Notes under the pieces: generated by a model
What the model saw: the letters and a program-made list of their open reading frames with translations, nothing else
Told to the model about the DNA's origin: nothing
Database searches by the model: none
Assembly (NCBI GenBank): GCA_946479985.1
Contig: CAMLIF010000006.1
Location: 23,688-87,687 of the forward strand
Length of the DNA stretch: 64,000 nt
Reading direction: 5' to 3'
Source of the DNA: an uncultured Flavobacteriales bacterium
GTDB lineage: Bacteria > Bacteroidota > Bacteroidia > Flavobacteriales > Crocinitomicaceae
Translations under genes and position numbers: made by a program
In this document: in pieces, positions 1 through 8,417 of the stretch
Numbering within the stretch: position 1 is the first letter of the stretch
Layout of the letters: each line of letters begins with the position of its first letter

Positions 1-315
1 GAACCACAAAGATTTAGCGGCTTCGACAAGAAAAGAGATGTAATCTCTTCTTTTGAAAAACTATTTGAATTATCGGAAGAAATCCCTAATTGGTTAATTA
101 GCTACAACAACAGGAGTTACCCAGGAATACAAGAATTTGAAAAATTAATTTCAAAATATCGAAACGTATCTGTTGAAGCGAAAACATATCAAAACGGAAG
201 AGGCGGAAAGGGAAGCGTTGCAGGTAGCCAGGAAATATTATTTGTTTGCAGTCCTAAAAAGAAACACTTCGTTTCAAATAATCATAAAGAGCAACTGGTA
301 AATGAAGGACTTTAA
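1..315 (+). CDS. DNA adenine methylase (D12 class), C-terminal part only
   Basis: The first 104 codons form an open frame cut by the window edge and ending with TAA at 313-315. The peptide has the typical tail of D12-class (Dam-like) N6-adenine methyltransferases: an SYNNRSYPG block near residue 37, followed by a basic glycine-rich GRGGKGSVAGSQE segment and a hydrophobic EILFVC strand. The family transfers a methyl group from S-adenosylmethionine to adenine in a specific DNA site. The N-terminal AdoMet-binding motif and the catalytic DPPY motif would lie outside the window. The stop overlaps the start of the next gene by 14 bp, so the two are translationally coupled and together look like a restriction-modification system. 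The recognition site cannot be read from this fragment. Confidence 0.82.
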   Translation, partial: EPQRFSGFDKKRDVISSFEKLFELSEEIPNWLISYNNRSYPGIQEFEKLISKYRNVSVEAKTYQNGRGGKGSVAGSQEILFVCSPKKKHFVSNNHKEQLVNEGL

Positions 316-1585
316 TCACTGGGATAAATCACATAAAAATGAAGACCTCGAAGAATTTAGTAATGACACGTTTGGACTTTTATGGCTTAAAACAAAATCT
401 ATTACTAGAAAAGAACTCATTGGTGATTTCATAAAAATCAATAATATTAATTTGCAAGAAACTGCAGTTGCAAAACAATTCATTGAATTATACAATATAT
501 TAAGTTCCGATGTTATTAAATCGCATCAAATTCTTGATGATTTTATAAAATTAGAAAATGACAAACAAGTTAAAACACTTAATACAGAACAACTTGTTTC
601 AGAATTATATAAACTTCAGAACTTTGATTGGGGTGGTGATTATCAAAATTCTTTGGACAAATACTTAATAAAACGTTATGTGAAAGTCCAAAATCCCTCA
701 TATGAAAATTTACTTTCTAAATTTGAGACTGAAATAAATAGTGCAGTCCAAGGTTATCTTTTAAATAGTTGGTATAACCATTGGAGTAGTATTTTAATCG
801 AACATATTTTTAAATCCCACGCTGAAGTTTTACCAACGGTGGGACAAATTAAAAGCGTTGATTTTTTTATTGACAATGTACCTTTTGATTTGAAAGTAAC
901 TTATCTGCCAGCAGAATATATTAAGCAAAAAAGAAAACAAAAATATACAGAAAAGGCACATAAGATTGCATTAGACTATGCAAAGTCTATTTCTTTAAAT
1001 TTTATTAAAAATGAAAGTGTAGAAAAAGAATTAAAAAACATTTTAAAAGCTTTTCCAAAAGGAAAATCTATATCGAGTGAATTAAAAGAAATAGTCAAAG
1101 CAATAAAAGAAACACAAGCAAATTGTGTTGAACTAACTTATTTAAAAGCGCAAGCAAAACTATTCAAAATTTCTTTTGATAAAAAAGCCAAAGCGTCAAA
1201 TATTTTTTACGAAATAGTTGAGAAATTAAAAGATCGAAATGATGCTTTTAGTTTAGATATTCTTAAAACGTTAAAAGAAGAAAGATTAGAAATTTTAAAA
1301 GAAGTACAAGACAACCCAAAAACATTAGCAACTTGGCTTTATGAAAATCAAGGTGAAATGCGTTTTGGTTCTGAAAATCGTTTGTTTCTTGTACTTGTTG
1401 ATACCGACGACTTCACAAATTCCTGGAAATTGAAACGAAATATTGACCTTTTAAAACCAACAATTTTATCATATTTAGACAACTTCAAAACAAAAAAAAC
1501 TGAAGATCTAAAAATAGAATTCGAGTTCAAAGGGAAAACAAAAATATTCACTGCTATGACGGACATAATATTTATTGTGAAATAA
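302..1585 (+). CDS. Putative type II restriction endonuclease, PD-(D/E)xK fold
   Basis: This 427-residue protein starts inside the tail of the adenine methylase, the classic arrangement of a restriction gene with its protecting methylase. A core nuclease signature is visible: Glu168 in a helix, Asp187 (KSVDFF), then Asp197-Leu-Lys199 (PFDLKVTYLP), fitting a PD-(D/E)xK metal site. The rest is Lys/Glu-rich and helical, with no helicase or AdoMet motifs, so it is a plain cleavage subunit rather than type I or III. Coding DNA is clearly more AT-rich than downstream genes, suggesting recent transfer. I do not recognise the exact subfamily or its target site. The gene context is the main support; the fold assignment is by motif only. 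Confidence 0.72.
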   Translation: MKDFNHWDKSHKNEDLEEFSNDTFGLLWLKTKSITRKELIGDFIKINNINLQETAVAKQFIELYNILSSDVIKSHQILDDFIKLENDKQVKTLNTEQLVSELYKLQNFDWGGDYQNSLDKYLIKRYVKVQNPSYENLLSKFETEINSAVQGYLLNSWYNHWSSILIEHIFKSHAEVLPTVGQIKSVDFFIDNVPFDLKVTYLPAEYIKQKRKQKYTEKAHKIALDYAKSISLNFIKNESVEKELKNILKAFPKGKSISSELKEIVKAIKETQANCVELTYLKAQAKLFKISFDKKAKASNIFYEIVEKLKDRNDAFSLDILKTLKEERLEILKEVQDNPKTLATWLYENQGEMRFGSENRLFLVLVDTDDFTNSWKLKRNIDLLKPTILSYLDNFKTKKTEDLKIEFEFKGKTKIFTAMTDIIFIVK

Positions 1586-1744
1586 CTGAAAAAGTAAGAT
1601 CCCGTCAGTGGCTAACTACAATGTCCAAATTGTGTGATTCCTTGTTGTACTTACAAACAATTTAAGCATCTTTAATAGTCCATCCATGCAATTTCAATTG
1701 AGCGTTACAAATTTCATCAATCAATTTTACCGTATATAATCTCT

Positions 1745-2446
1745 ATGACTGACTTCTATAAATCGGAACATCAAATCCATCAAGTCACCAATTTCAACGA
1801 CCTCATCTCCACCCCTTTTCATGATGAGATAAATGCCATTTGCTGGAAGCGTGAATTGGTCGGTGATTTTTCTGAGATTGTTAGCAAGGTAGAGCTGAAC
1901 GAAGAAAATATTGTAGTTCTTCATGAAGACGGTCTGCTTGCATTCGAACTGAGTGAACAGGGACAGCTTGCACGGGAAATTCTCATAAATGACCTAAAAC
2001 TATTGAAAGCGCATGGCGCAGAACCAACGCTCAATATCATCAGAAACTATGCGCGTGACGATTCATACCCGTTTTTCCCAACCGATGTTTATTCGTTTCA
2101 TGTAGATCGCTCTCCCGTTCCAACCAACACTTTTTTATGCACTTACTACGGCGCGCCAAGTGAAATACTGCCTAATTCACAGGGAATCCAAAAAATACTC
2201 GTTCCTGAAATACGGGCTGAACTTAAAAAATTGTATGACGGACCAGATGAAGGTTTTGAGTCATTTTTAAGCGAATATTTCTTTGATCTGCACTACGCAG
2301 CTAAACCCGGGGCACATCCTGTCAGTTTAGGAATTGGTAATTTGTGGAGAATAGCTGTTGATCATCCTGAAAGCAGCGTTCCTCCTTGTTTACATCGGGC
2401 ACCGGAAGAAAAACCCGGAGAAAAGCGCCTGTTACTAATCTGTTGA
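1745..2446 (+). CDS. DUF1826-like protein with an HxD...H...R (Fe/2-oxoglutarate dioxygenase-like) pattern
   Basis: The 233-residue cytosolic protein has no signal peptide or membrane segment. It resembles DUF1826 proteins in a central HVDRSPVPTNTFLCTYYGAP block and a C-terminal PPCLHRAP block. His119-x-Asp121 and distal His217 with Arg228 eleven residues later reproduce the 2-His-1-Asp facial triad plus co-substrate arginine of Fe(II)/2-oxoglutarate oxygenases. That mechanistic reading is inference. It is the first gene of a same-strand trio with a papain-like hydrolase and a COOH-NH2 ligase, spaced by about 110 and 50 bp. An AT-rich TATAAT-like stretch lies just before the start codon. It could instead be a non-catalytic cupin-like protein. 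Confidence 0.55.
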   Translation: MTDFYKSEHQIHQVTNFNDLISTPFHDEINAICWKRELVGDFSEIVSKVELNEENIVVLHEDGLLAFELSEQGQLAREILINDLKLLKAHGAEPTLNIIRNYARDDSYPFFPTDVYSFHVDRSPVPTNTFLCTYYGAPSEILPNSQGIQKILVPEIRAELKKLYDGPDEGFESFLSEYFFDLHYAAKPGAHPVSLGIGNLWRIAVDHPESSVPPCLHRAPEEKPGEKRLLLIC

Positions 2447-2555
2447 AAACAACCCGTTTTACATTTATCCTGCGCAAAGACAAGTTCCATCTGAAATTGT
2501 AACTTTACCCACCCGCCGTTGCAGACGGCAATCATTGCGTTACAAACCTGCAAAG

Positions 2556-3293
2556 ATGAAAGAAGAAACTACAGGAACTCATTCGAAAGCGCTTGTTGAA
2601 GATCCAATACCTAATGGACAAATAAAAAGTGCTCATTTATTACCGGATCCGGAATCCCGTTTAGATTCCCAGGCAGCGAAGCCACATCCTATCAGTGATT
2701 CCGATGTTCCTTATCGGGATTTGACCAATGCTGAAACCAAACGGGAAAGCATTGCTCAGATTATTGACAAACTGGATGTTAAGCACACTCTGAGATATCA
2801 GCGAACTGCTGATGATACCTATTGCAATGTGTATGCGTATGACTTTTGCTGTTTCGCACAAGTGTATCTGCCTACGGTTTGGTGGACAAAAGAATCTCTC
2901 GAAAAAATACTGGCCGGACAAGACGTGGTGCCTGTTTATGACGAAACCGTTGCCCGGATATACTCGAGCGCCATCCACGATTGGTTATTAATGTGGGGAG
3001 CTGGTTTTGGCTGGAAAAGAATGACTGACCTGGATGAAATTCAGGAGAAAGTGAATAACGAAGGTGGAGTCGGGATCATTTGCGCCAAACGAAAAACGGC
3101 AGGCCTTTCCGGGCACATCGCAGTTATTGTTCCCGAAACCAGCGCGAAAAAGGCATACCGGGAAAACGGAGTTGTTATCTATCCTTTGCAGTCGCAGGCA
3201 GGGAAACTGAATTACAACTACTTTTCCAAAGCAAGAAAAGATTGGTGGAACCATGAGCGGTATTCCTCGCATGTTTTCTATTACCATGATTAA
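2556..3293 (+). CDS. Papain-like/NlpC-P60-type cysteine hydrolase
   Basis: About 245 residues from ATG 2556; an in-frame TTG at 2535 exists, but ATG is preferred. The first ~55 residues are polar and look disordered. The folded part carries a YCNVYAYDFC block (Cys90 as probable nucleophile), a GHIAVIVPE block (His187 as probable base) and a PLQSQAGKLNY block near residue 210, the layout of CHAP/NlpC-P60 amidases that cut or transfer amide bonds in peptides or peptidoglycan. No signal peptide is seen, so it probably acts in the cytosol, unlike most cell-wall hydrolases. A -7-like TAACTTTA lies at 2500-2507. Its position between the DUF1826-like gene and the ligase gene suggests it processes or transfers the ligase product. 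Confidence 0.6.
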   Translation: MKEETTGTHSKALVEDPIPNGQIKSAHLLPDPESRLDSQAAKPHPISDSDVPYRDLTNAETKRESIAQIIDKLDVKHTLRYQRTADDTYCNVYAYDFCCFAQVYLPTVWWTKESLEKILAGQDVVPVYDETVARIYSSAIHDWLLMWGAGFGWKRMTDLDEIQEKVNNEGGVGIICAKRKTAGLSGHIAVIVPETSAKKAYRENGVVIYPLQSQAGKLNYNYFSKARKDWWNHERYSSHVFYYHD

Positions 3294-3342
3294 ACAGAAT
3301 TGCTTCAAAACTTTAAAAACGTTCGTAATCCAATTAACATAA

Positions 3343-4818
3343 ATGAAAGAAAATCAGAAAAACAAATACTACTGGGGAATTGGATTAGAAAACGAAACCT
3401 ACCTGCAATTCGAAGAATCAGTCATTGTTTCCGGGGCATTGATACAGGAAAAAGTCGGTTATGAACGATATAGTATTGATTACAGAACCTGTTATAAATC
3501 GGGAAGTCTGGCACTTGCTCTGGAAGCCGCTTTCGATAAAAATAAAAAGTACCGCGTAAGCCGAATGATCAATAGTCATTCACTTGATAAACTGGATCTA
3601 AACTATCAGCACAAGACTTTAGCAACTACCAAACCGGCGGTCGACAATCCGGAATATCTCGGAAAATCCATCCTGGAAGCATTTCTTGAAACACAGCCGT
3701 ACAATATTCGAAGTATGATCACCCAAAAGAACAATCCGATGGGATCTGTAAATTTTGACGGTGATTCCATTGAATTTGTAACCAAATACTTTGAAAACAG
3801 AACAGTATCCGATTCTTGTGACGAGCTAAAAGCTACCAAACAGTTATTCATCGATAAACTGAACGAATCGGCTGTGTTAAAAGGAAAGTTGAATTTCCCG
3901 AAATACAATATAGGGTTGAACATGTTTATGTCTAACCAGGAAAACCTGGTACTGTTTAATAACGGGACTTATCATTTTCACCTTACATTGCCAACACTAA
4001 CAGAAAACAGCAGAATTTTAGACTACCCGGGATTTGATGCCAAACACTCCAACGCCATCTACCTGCTGCAATGGTTTGAACCTTTCTTCATTGCAACACT
4101 CGGCAGTCCTGATATTATGGAAACCATCGGCAAGAAGTTCCATTTAAAGGAAAAATTTGCTTCCGGATCCATGAGAAACGCCATGTCGCGTTACACCGGA
4201 GTCGGTACTTTCAACAAAGCAATGGCGAAAGGAAAAGTGCTGACTTATAGCGTAGAAGAATTCAGAAAGCTCCTGAAGTTTGACAAAGAAGAAAATATCT
4301 GGTGGCGCGATCGGGTTGAATCAGAACTGAGTTACGAATTACTTGCCGATATCGGTTTGGATTTCAACCAAGAAAAAATGTACCAGAGCGGTTTTGAATT
4401 CAGAAGCTTTGATGAATTCCCTGCAAGCTATTTAAACGATGTTCTGCTCGCTATTATCCTGATTTGTGAACACTCGCTGAATCTTCCGAATGTAACCTGG
4501 GGGCACGACAGCGTGGTTTGGAATAATTTAGTCTTCAAATCGTTAAAAAACGGTTATCTCACAGAAGTAAACGACGAAGAAAAAAAAGCAATACTGGATT
4601 TATTGCAGCTGAATTCATTCAAAACTGAATTTGATTCAATCAAGATGCTCGATGATTTTTTCTTTAAAATCCTGGAAGTACTGCATGATAAATACAAAAA
4701 CGAAAACACGTGCATTGATTCGATGGTTGGTCACAAAATGAGTTCGGCTCCTAAATGGGATAATTTTAATAAATTTCAGGTTGAGCAGCATCGGCTACAG
4801 ATTGAAGGAGCGGAATAG
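3343..4818 (+). CDS. Glutamate-cysteine ligase/amidoligase-like COOH-NH2 ligase
   Basis: This 491-residue soluble protein shows the layout of the glutamine-synthetase/GCS ligase superfamily. An N-terminal WGIGLENETYL block (around residues 11-21) supplies acidic metal ligands. A THFHL-like strand, TYHFHLTLPT, is at 209-218. A QWFEPFFIATLGSPD helix (243-257) matches the part of GCS enzymes that follows the metal-binding HxH. A GSMRNAMSRYTG block (275-286) and a GFEFRSFD strand (350-357) follow. Such enzymes use ATP to join a carboxylate to an amine through an acyl phosphate. It is more diverged than true GshA, and no ATP-grasp GshB partner is adjacent. It closes the cassette begun at 1745. The substrate is unknown; a peptide or small-molecule ligase is inferred. 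Confidence 0.6.
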   Translation: MKENQKNKYYWGIGLENETYLQFEESVIVSGALIQEKVGYERYSIDYRTCYKSGSLALALEAAFDKNKKYRVSRMINSHSLDKLDLNYQHKTLATTKPAVDNPEYLGKSILEAFLETQPYNIRSMITQKNNPMGSVNFDGDSIEFVTKYFENRTVSDSCDELKATKQLFIDKLNESAVLKGKLNFPKYNIGLNMFMSNQENLVLFNNGTYHFHLTLPTLTENSRILDYPGFDAKHSNAIYLLQWFEPFFIATLGSPDIMETIGKKFHLKEKFASGSMRNAMSRYTGVGTFNKAMAKGKVLTYSVEEFRKLLKFDKEENIWWRDRVESELSYELLADIGLDFNQEKMYQSGFEFRSFDEFPASYLNDVLLAIILICEHSLNLPNVTWGHDSVVWNNLVFKSLKNGYLTEVNDEEKKAILDLLQLNSFKTEFDSIKMLDDFFFKILEVLHDKYKNENTCIDSMVGHKMSSAPKWDNFNKFQVEQHRLQIEGAE

Positions 4819-4885
4819 ACAACAAATAAAAAATTGATCAACTGAGAAGAATATCTATCCACAATACCTAAACAATTTGAGCAGC

Positions 4886-5545
4886 ATGAAAAAAAACCTA
4901 ATAATTGTATTACTTGGAATATCTAATGTCACATTTTCACAAACTATGACGGAAATTGATTCAGTTTCTAATGTTATGTGTGATTACTTAGAAAAATTGA
5001 AAATTAAAGATGATAATCTTAAAATAAAGTCATTATATGAAAATCAACTCTTTCCGTATCTGGCAAAAATCGACGAATCAAAAGTTGACCAAGTTGGAAA
5101 CCAGGTTTACTTTAGACTTCAAAGAAATTGCGTGGAATTTCAAGATTTATTAAACAGGTTAGAACCACCGAAAGAAGCTGTAGAACGAGTAACTAAAAAA
5201 CCAAAATCGGAAATTTCTGAAATGGCCCTGGCGGAATTTAAAAAACAAAACAAATTCTATTATTTCGAGGTTAATGGAGATACAACAAATGTTTTGATGG
5301 AAACCGGATATTGGACCGACTCGTTTACAGATAAGACTTTCTCTAAACTGACTTGCAATTGGATTAATGATACGGAATTTGAATTGATTTTTATAGAAAG
5401 CAACAATCAAACGAGGTCAAATTTCAGTGTTAAAGGAGATAAATTTATTTATCAGGTAATCTCTAAAGAAAAAGATTTTTACCTGATGAGTGTAAATATT
5501 CCCGGACAAAAAACATTCGAAAAATTTAAAATCTATCACCGATAA
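4886..5545 (+). CDS. Secreted protein of unknown function
   Basis: 219 residues from ATG 4886; an upstream in-frame TTG at 4877 would add only three residues before the signal sequence. The N terminus is a signal peptide (Met-Lys-Lys-Asn, then a hydrophobic run ending VTFSQ), so the mature protein should start near residue 22 in the periplasm. The middle is charged and helical (Lys/Glu-rich, 45-110), and the C-terminal half has alternating beta-strand patterns with an EVNGDTTNVLMETGYW segment. No known domain is recognised. It stands alone, about 70 bp after the ligase cassette, with no obvious functional link. Confidence 0.6.
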   Translation: MKKNLIIVLLGISNVTFSQTMTEIDSVSNVMCDYLEKLKIKDDNLKIKSLYENQLFPYLAKIDESKVDQVGNQVYFRLQRNCVEFQDLLNRLEPPKEAVERVTKKPKSEISEMALAEFKKQNKFYYFEVNGDTTNVLMETGYWTDSFTDKTFSKLTCNWINDTEFELIFIESNNQTRSNFSVKGDKFIYQVISKEKDFYLMSVNIPGQKTFEKFKIYHR

Positions 5546-5610
5546 AAAATATGTTCAACAATATCGATAAGGTTAACATAAGTTACAAAACTCAGGTAGT
5601 AATTTTTGTG

Positions 5611-5618
5611 TAATTTTG
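5611..5618 (+). promoter_or_regulatory. Bacteroidota -7 promoter element for the ALDH7 gene
   Basis: TAATTTTG fits the Bacteroidota -7 consensus TAnnTTTG. Initiation about six bases downstream would give a short leader of roughly 15 nt before ATG 5639. No good -33 TTG is obvious at the ideal distance. Confidence 0.5.
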
Positions 5619-5638
5619 CACAAACAAATTTCATACGC

Positions 5639-7195
5639 ATGTCTACAACTGCAACAGAACTTGGAATCCAAGATGCATTACAAACTTTAGGAATAGAAGC
5701 TACCAATCGTGGTGCTTCAACAGGCGGACACTGGTTTAATACACGTGGCCCTCAAATAGATTCAATTTCTCCGGCCGATGGAAAAGTAATCGGATCGGTT
5801 ATTTCCGCTACTGAAGCAGAATACGAAGCAGTAATAATGAAAGCTCAGGAAGCTTACAAAAGCTGGCGTATGGTACCTGCACCTAAAAGAGGTGAAGTGG
5901 TTCGTCAGTTGGCTGAAAAAATCAGAGAATACAAAGAGCCTCTAGGCCAGTTGGTTTCTTACGAAATGGGGAAATCACTGCAGGAAGGATTAGGAGAAGT
6001 TCAGGAAATGATCGATATCTGTGATTTCGCTGTTGGACTTTCCCGTCAATTATACGGTTTAACAATGCACTCTGAACGTGCAGGTCACAGAATGTATGAG
6101 CAGTATCACCCGCTAGGTATTGTAGGAATTATTTCCGCTTTCAACTTCCCGGTTGCGGTTTGGAACTGGAATACAGCTTTGGCTTGGGTTTGTGGTGACG
6201 TTTGTGTTTGGAAGCCATCCGAAAAAACACCTTTGACTGCAATTGCATGTCAAAAGTTAACACAAGAAGTTTTCGAAGCAAACAATGTCCCTGAAGGAGT
6301 TTCCAGCTTATTGATCGGTGGCGCTGATTTAGGGATCTTAATGTCGAATGACACTCGCGTTCCTTTAGTTTCTGCAACAGGTTCTACTCGTATGGGTAAA
6401 TTGGTTGGTGAAGCAGTTGGAAAACGTTTAGGTCGCCATTTATTGGAATTAGGCGGAAACAACGCGGTAATCATTACTGAAAGTGCCGACTTGAAAATTG
6501 TTGTTCCTGGAGCTGTATTCGGTGCAGTTGGAACGGCAGGACAGCGTTGTACTTCTACACGTCGTTTGATCATTCATGACTCAGTTTACGATAAAGTAAG
6601 AGACGCGCTTGTAAAAGCTTACGCTCAGCTTCGAATCGGAGATCCGTTAGATCAAAACAATCACGTTGGTCCGCTTATCGATAAAGATGCGGTTGCAGCT
6701 TACGAAAACGCTTTGAAACAAGTTGTTGCCGAAGGTGGTAAACTGATTGTTGAAGGTGGTGTTCTTTCAGGAGCAGGCTACGAAAGCGGATGCTACGTAA
6801 AACCGGCAATTGCTGAGGCAGAAAACCATTTCAAAATTGTTCAGCACGAAACATTTGCCCCGGTATTGTACTTAATGAAATACTCAGGTGGTGTTGAAAA
6901 CGCAATCGCGATTCAAAACGGAGTTCCACAAGGACTTTCATCTGCAATTATGACAAACAACCTGCGTGAGGCGGAAGCGTTCTTATCGCAAGCCGGTTCA
7001 GATTGTGGAATCGCAAACGTAAACATCGGTACTTCGGGTGCTGAGATCGGTGGTGCATTCGGTGGTGAAAAAGAAACCGGTGGCGGACGTGAGTCAGGAT
7101 CTGATGCATGGAAAGTTTACATGCGTCGTCAGACAAACACAATTAACTACACCGATTCATTGCCATTGGCACAAGGAATCAAATTTGATTTGTAG
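5639..7195 (+). CDS. amaB: ALDH7-family aldehyde dehydrogenase (alpha-aminoadipic semialdehyde dehydrogenase type)
   Basis: 518 residues from ATG 5639, which sits just after a good promoter. The sequence closely follows the antiquitin/ALDH7 family: an ELGGNN block with general base Glu270, a GQRCTSTRRL block with nucleophile Cys304, and a conserved tail with the GAEIGGAFGGEKETGGGRES block and a DSLPLAQGIKFDL end. The family oxidises alpha-aminoadipic semialdehyde (equivalent to 1-piperideine-6-carboxylate) to alpha-aminoadipate with NAD+ in lysine breakdown, and also acts on related aldehydes. It is cytosolic and monocistronic, followed by a strong hairpin terminator. No other lysine-degradation gene lies nearby, so the physiological substrate is inferred from the family. 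Confidence 0.9.
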   Translation: MSTTATELGIQDALQTLGIEATNRGASTGGHWFNTRGPQIDSISPADGKVIGSVISATEAEYEAVIMKAQEAYKSWRMVPAPKRGEVVRQLAEKIREYKEPLGQLVSYEMGKSLQEGLGEVQEMIDICDFAVGLSRQLYGLTMHSERAGHRMYEQYHPLGIVGIISAFNFPVAVWNWNTALAWVCGDVCVWKPSEKTPLTAIACQKLTQEVFEANNVPEGVSSLLIGGADLGILMSNDTRVPLVSATGSTRMGKLVGEAVGKRLGRHLLELGGNNAVIITESADLKIVVPGAVFGAVGTAGQRCTSTRRLIIHDSVYDKVRDALVKAYAQLRIGDPLDQNNHVGPLIDKDAVAAYENALKQVVAEGGKLIVEGGVLSGAGYESGCYVKPAIAEAENHFKIVQHETFAPVLYLMKYSGGVENAIAIQNGVPQGLSSAIMTNNLREAEAFLSQAGSDCGIANVNIGTSGAEIGGAFGGEKETGGGRESGSDAWKVYMRRQTNTINYTDSLPLAQGIKFDL

Positions 7196-7213
7196 GAAAT
7201 AATTATTCATAGT

Positions 7214-7246
7214 AAATCCCGTTTCTTTTGAGGCGGGATTTTTTTA
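7214..7246 (+). terminator. Rho-independent terminator after the ALDH7 gene
   Basis: An 8-bp stem AAATCCCG/CGGGATTT with a 12-nt loop is followed by a T run at 7239-7245. It ends the ALDH7 transcript and lies between two convergent genes. Confidence 0.8.
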
Positions 7247-7269
7247 TACAATTTCGTTGGTACACAAAA

Positions 7270-8283
7270 CTATTTCAATAGAGATACAGACCCCGTAATC
7301 ACTTCTCTACGAGCGGATTTTTCATTTTTATAAGTAATTTTCCAACCGAACAGACCACCTTCTGCCAATTGACCATTATATGTTCCATCCCAGCCTGTAT
7401 GAACGTCAAAAGAAGCAAATACCAATTCTCCCCACCTGTTATACACCTCAAATAAATAATCACTTTCATCAAATCCACATACAAATACAGGTTTGAATTG
7501 TTGATTGAACTCGTCGCCATTCGGTGTAAACGCATTTGGGATATGATAAATAGATTTGCGTGAAGTATGTGCTAACTTCAGATTGTCGACCAAAAAAAAT
7601 GCTTCAACAGGAGTATTTTGACAAGATGGGCCCAAAGAAACTTCCGAAACATCCTGAAAAAGTTCTACGAGCATCTCAACCTTACTCCATTCGTTTTGCA
7701 GCAAATAAGTAACTCTTCCTATCTCGCTCCAATTTCCTTGTTCCAAACAACCGAAATTATCCAGATGAATCGTATCACATTCAGGCTTGCCAAATAGTGC
7801 AAGATAAGCTTGCGGAGAAGAACTTGAACTAGTGAATGATGCAGCTACATCAAACTGGAGAATATAACTCTCGCCGGCACGCATAGGTTCCGTTAAACAA
7901 GTGCTGATATATTCATTATAACCGAAGTTCATTATAAAACCCGCACAATTATTGCCATCAGGAACAGGTGTTGGGATAAAAGCCGGAAAAAAACTGTTTG
8001 GCATAAATAAATCTGAAGTTCCAAAAGTTGGTGCCATCCAGCCATCCGCACAATTCAAATAACTATATCCGGGTGCTATACAGCTAACATTTTCAAACGA
8101 GCCATTTGAAATTAGTGAATTCCCAAGGCTGTCTTGATTACAGGGACAATCCTCAACGTCAAACAAATCAATCTTTCTATCTCCGTCATCGTCAATATTG
8201 TTATCACATATTTCCTGAGAAAACGCAACCTCAACGCAAAGCAAAACGAAAGTAGTAAAGATGATTTTCAAAAGCATAGGCAA
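7270..8283 (-). CDS. Secreted protein with T9SS type B (gliding-motility) C-terminal sorting domain
   Basis: 337 residues. A signal peptide ends at VAFSQ (about residue 23). Just after it comes CDNNIDDDGDRKIDLFD, an Asp-rich calcium-loop-like repeat often seen in Bacteroidota surface proteins. The middle is a beta-rich domain with a SNGSFE start, like carbohydrate-binding or Ig-like modules. The last ~85 residues (IPNAFTPNGDEFN ... YNRWGELVF ... GWDGTYNGQ ... GLFGWKITYKN) are the CHU_C/gliding-motility C-terminal domain that sends proteins through the type IX secretion system to the surface. It stands alone, convergent with the ALDH7 gene. The ligand of the middle domain is unknown. Confidence 0.85.
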   Translation of the reverse strand: MPMLLKIIFTTFVLLCVEVAFSQEICDNNIDDDGDRKIDLFDVEDCPCNQDSLGNSLISNGSFENVSCIAPGYSYLNCADGWMAPTFGTSDLFMPNSFFPAFIPTPVPDGNNCAGFIMNFGYNEYISTCLTEPMRAGESYILQFDVAASFTSSSSSPQAYLALFGKPECDTIHLDNFGCLEQGNWSEIGRVTYLLQNEWSKVEMLVELFQDVSEVSLGPSCQNTPVEAFFLVDNLKLAHTSRKSIYHIPNAFTPNGDEFNQQFKPVFVCGFDESDYLFEVYNRWGELVFASFDVHTGWDGTYNGQLAEGGLFGWKITYKNEKSARREVITGSVSLLK

Positions 8284-8417
8284 TTGTTGACGGTAATTTC
8301 AGCGATTAATCAAATATAAAAAATAATCGTCGATAGGCATCTTGTATCCGTCCGTTTATTTGATTGTTCAGGCAAAAACAGATATGTTTGCAGCTGAGAT
8401 AACAACCAACAGAAATC

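Noticed and set aside
1586..1744. Short minus-strand open stretch (TVKLIDEICNAQLKLHGW...) that could be the end of a gene
   Set aside because: Only about 25 codons after a stop, no start codon and no family recognised. Listed as unfeatured gap sequence.
3343..4818. True glutathione synthesis gene gshA
   Set aside because: Motif similarity is only at superfamily level, with no gshB neighbour and an unusual operon.
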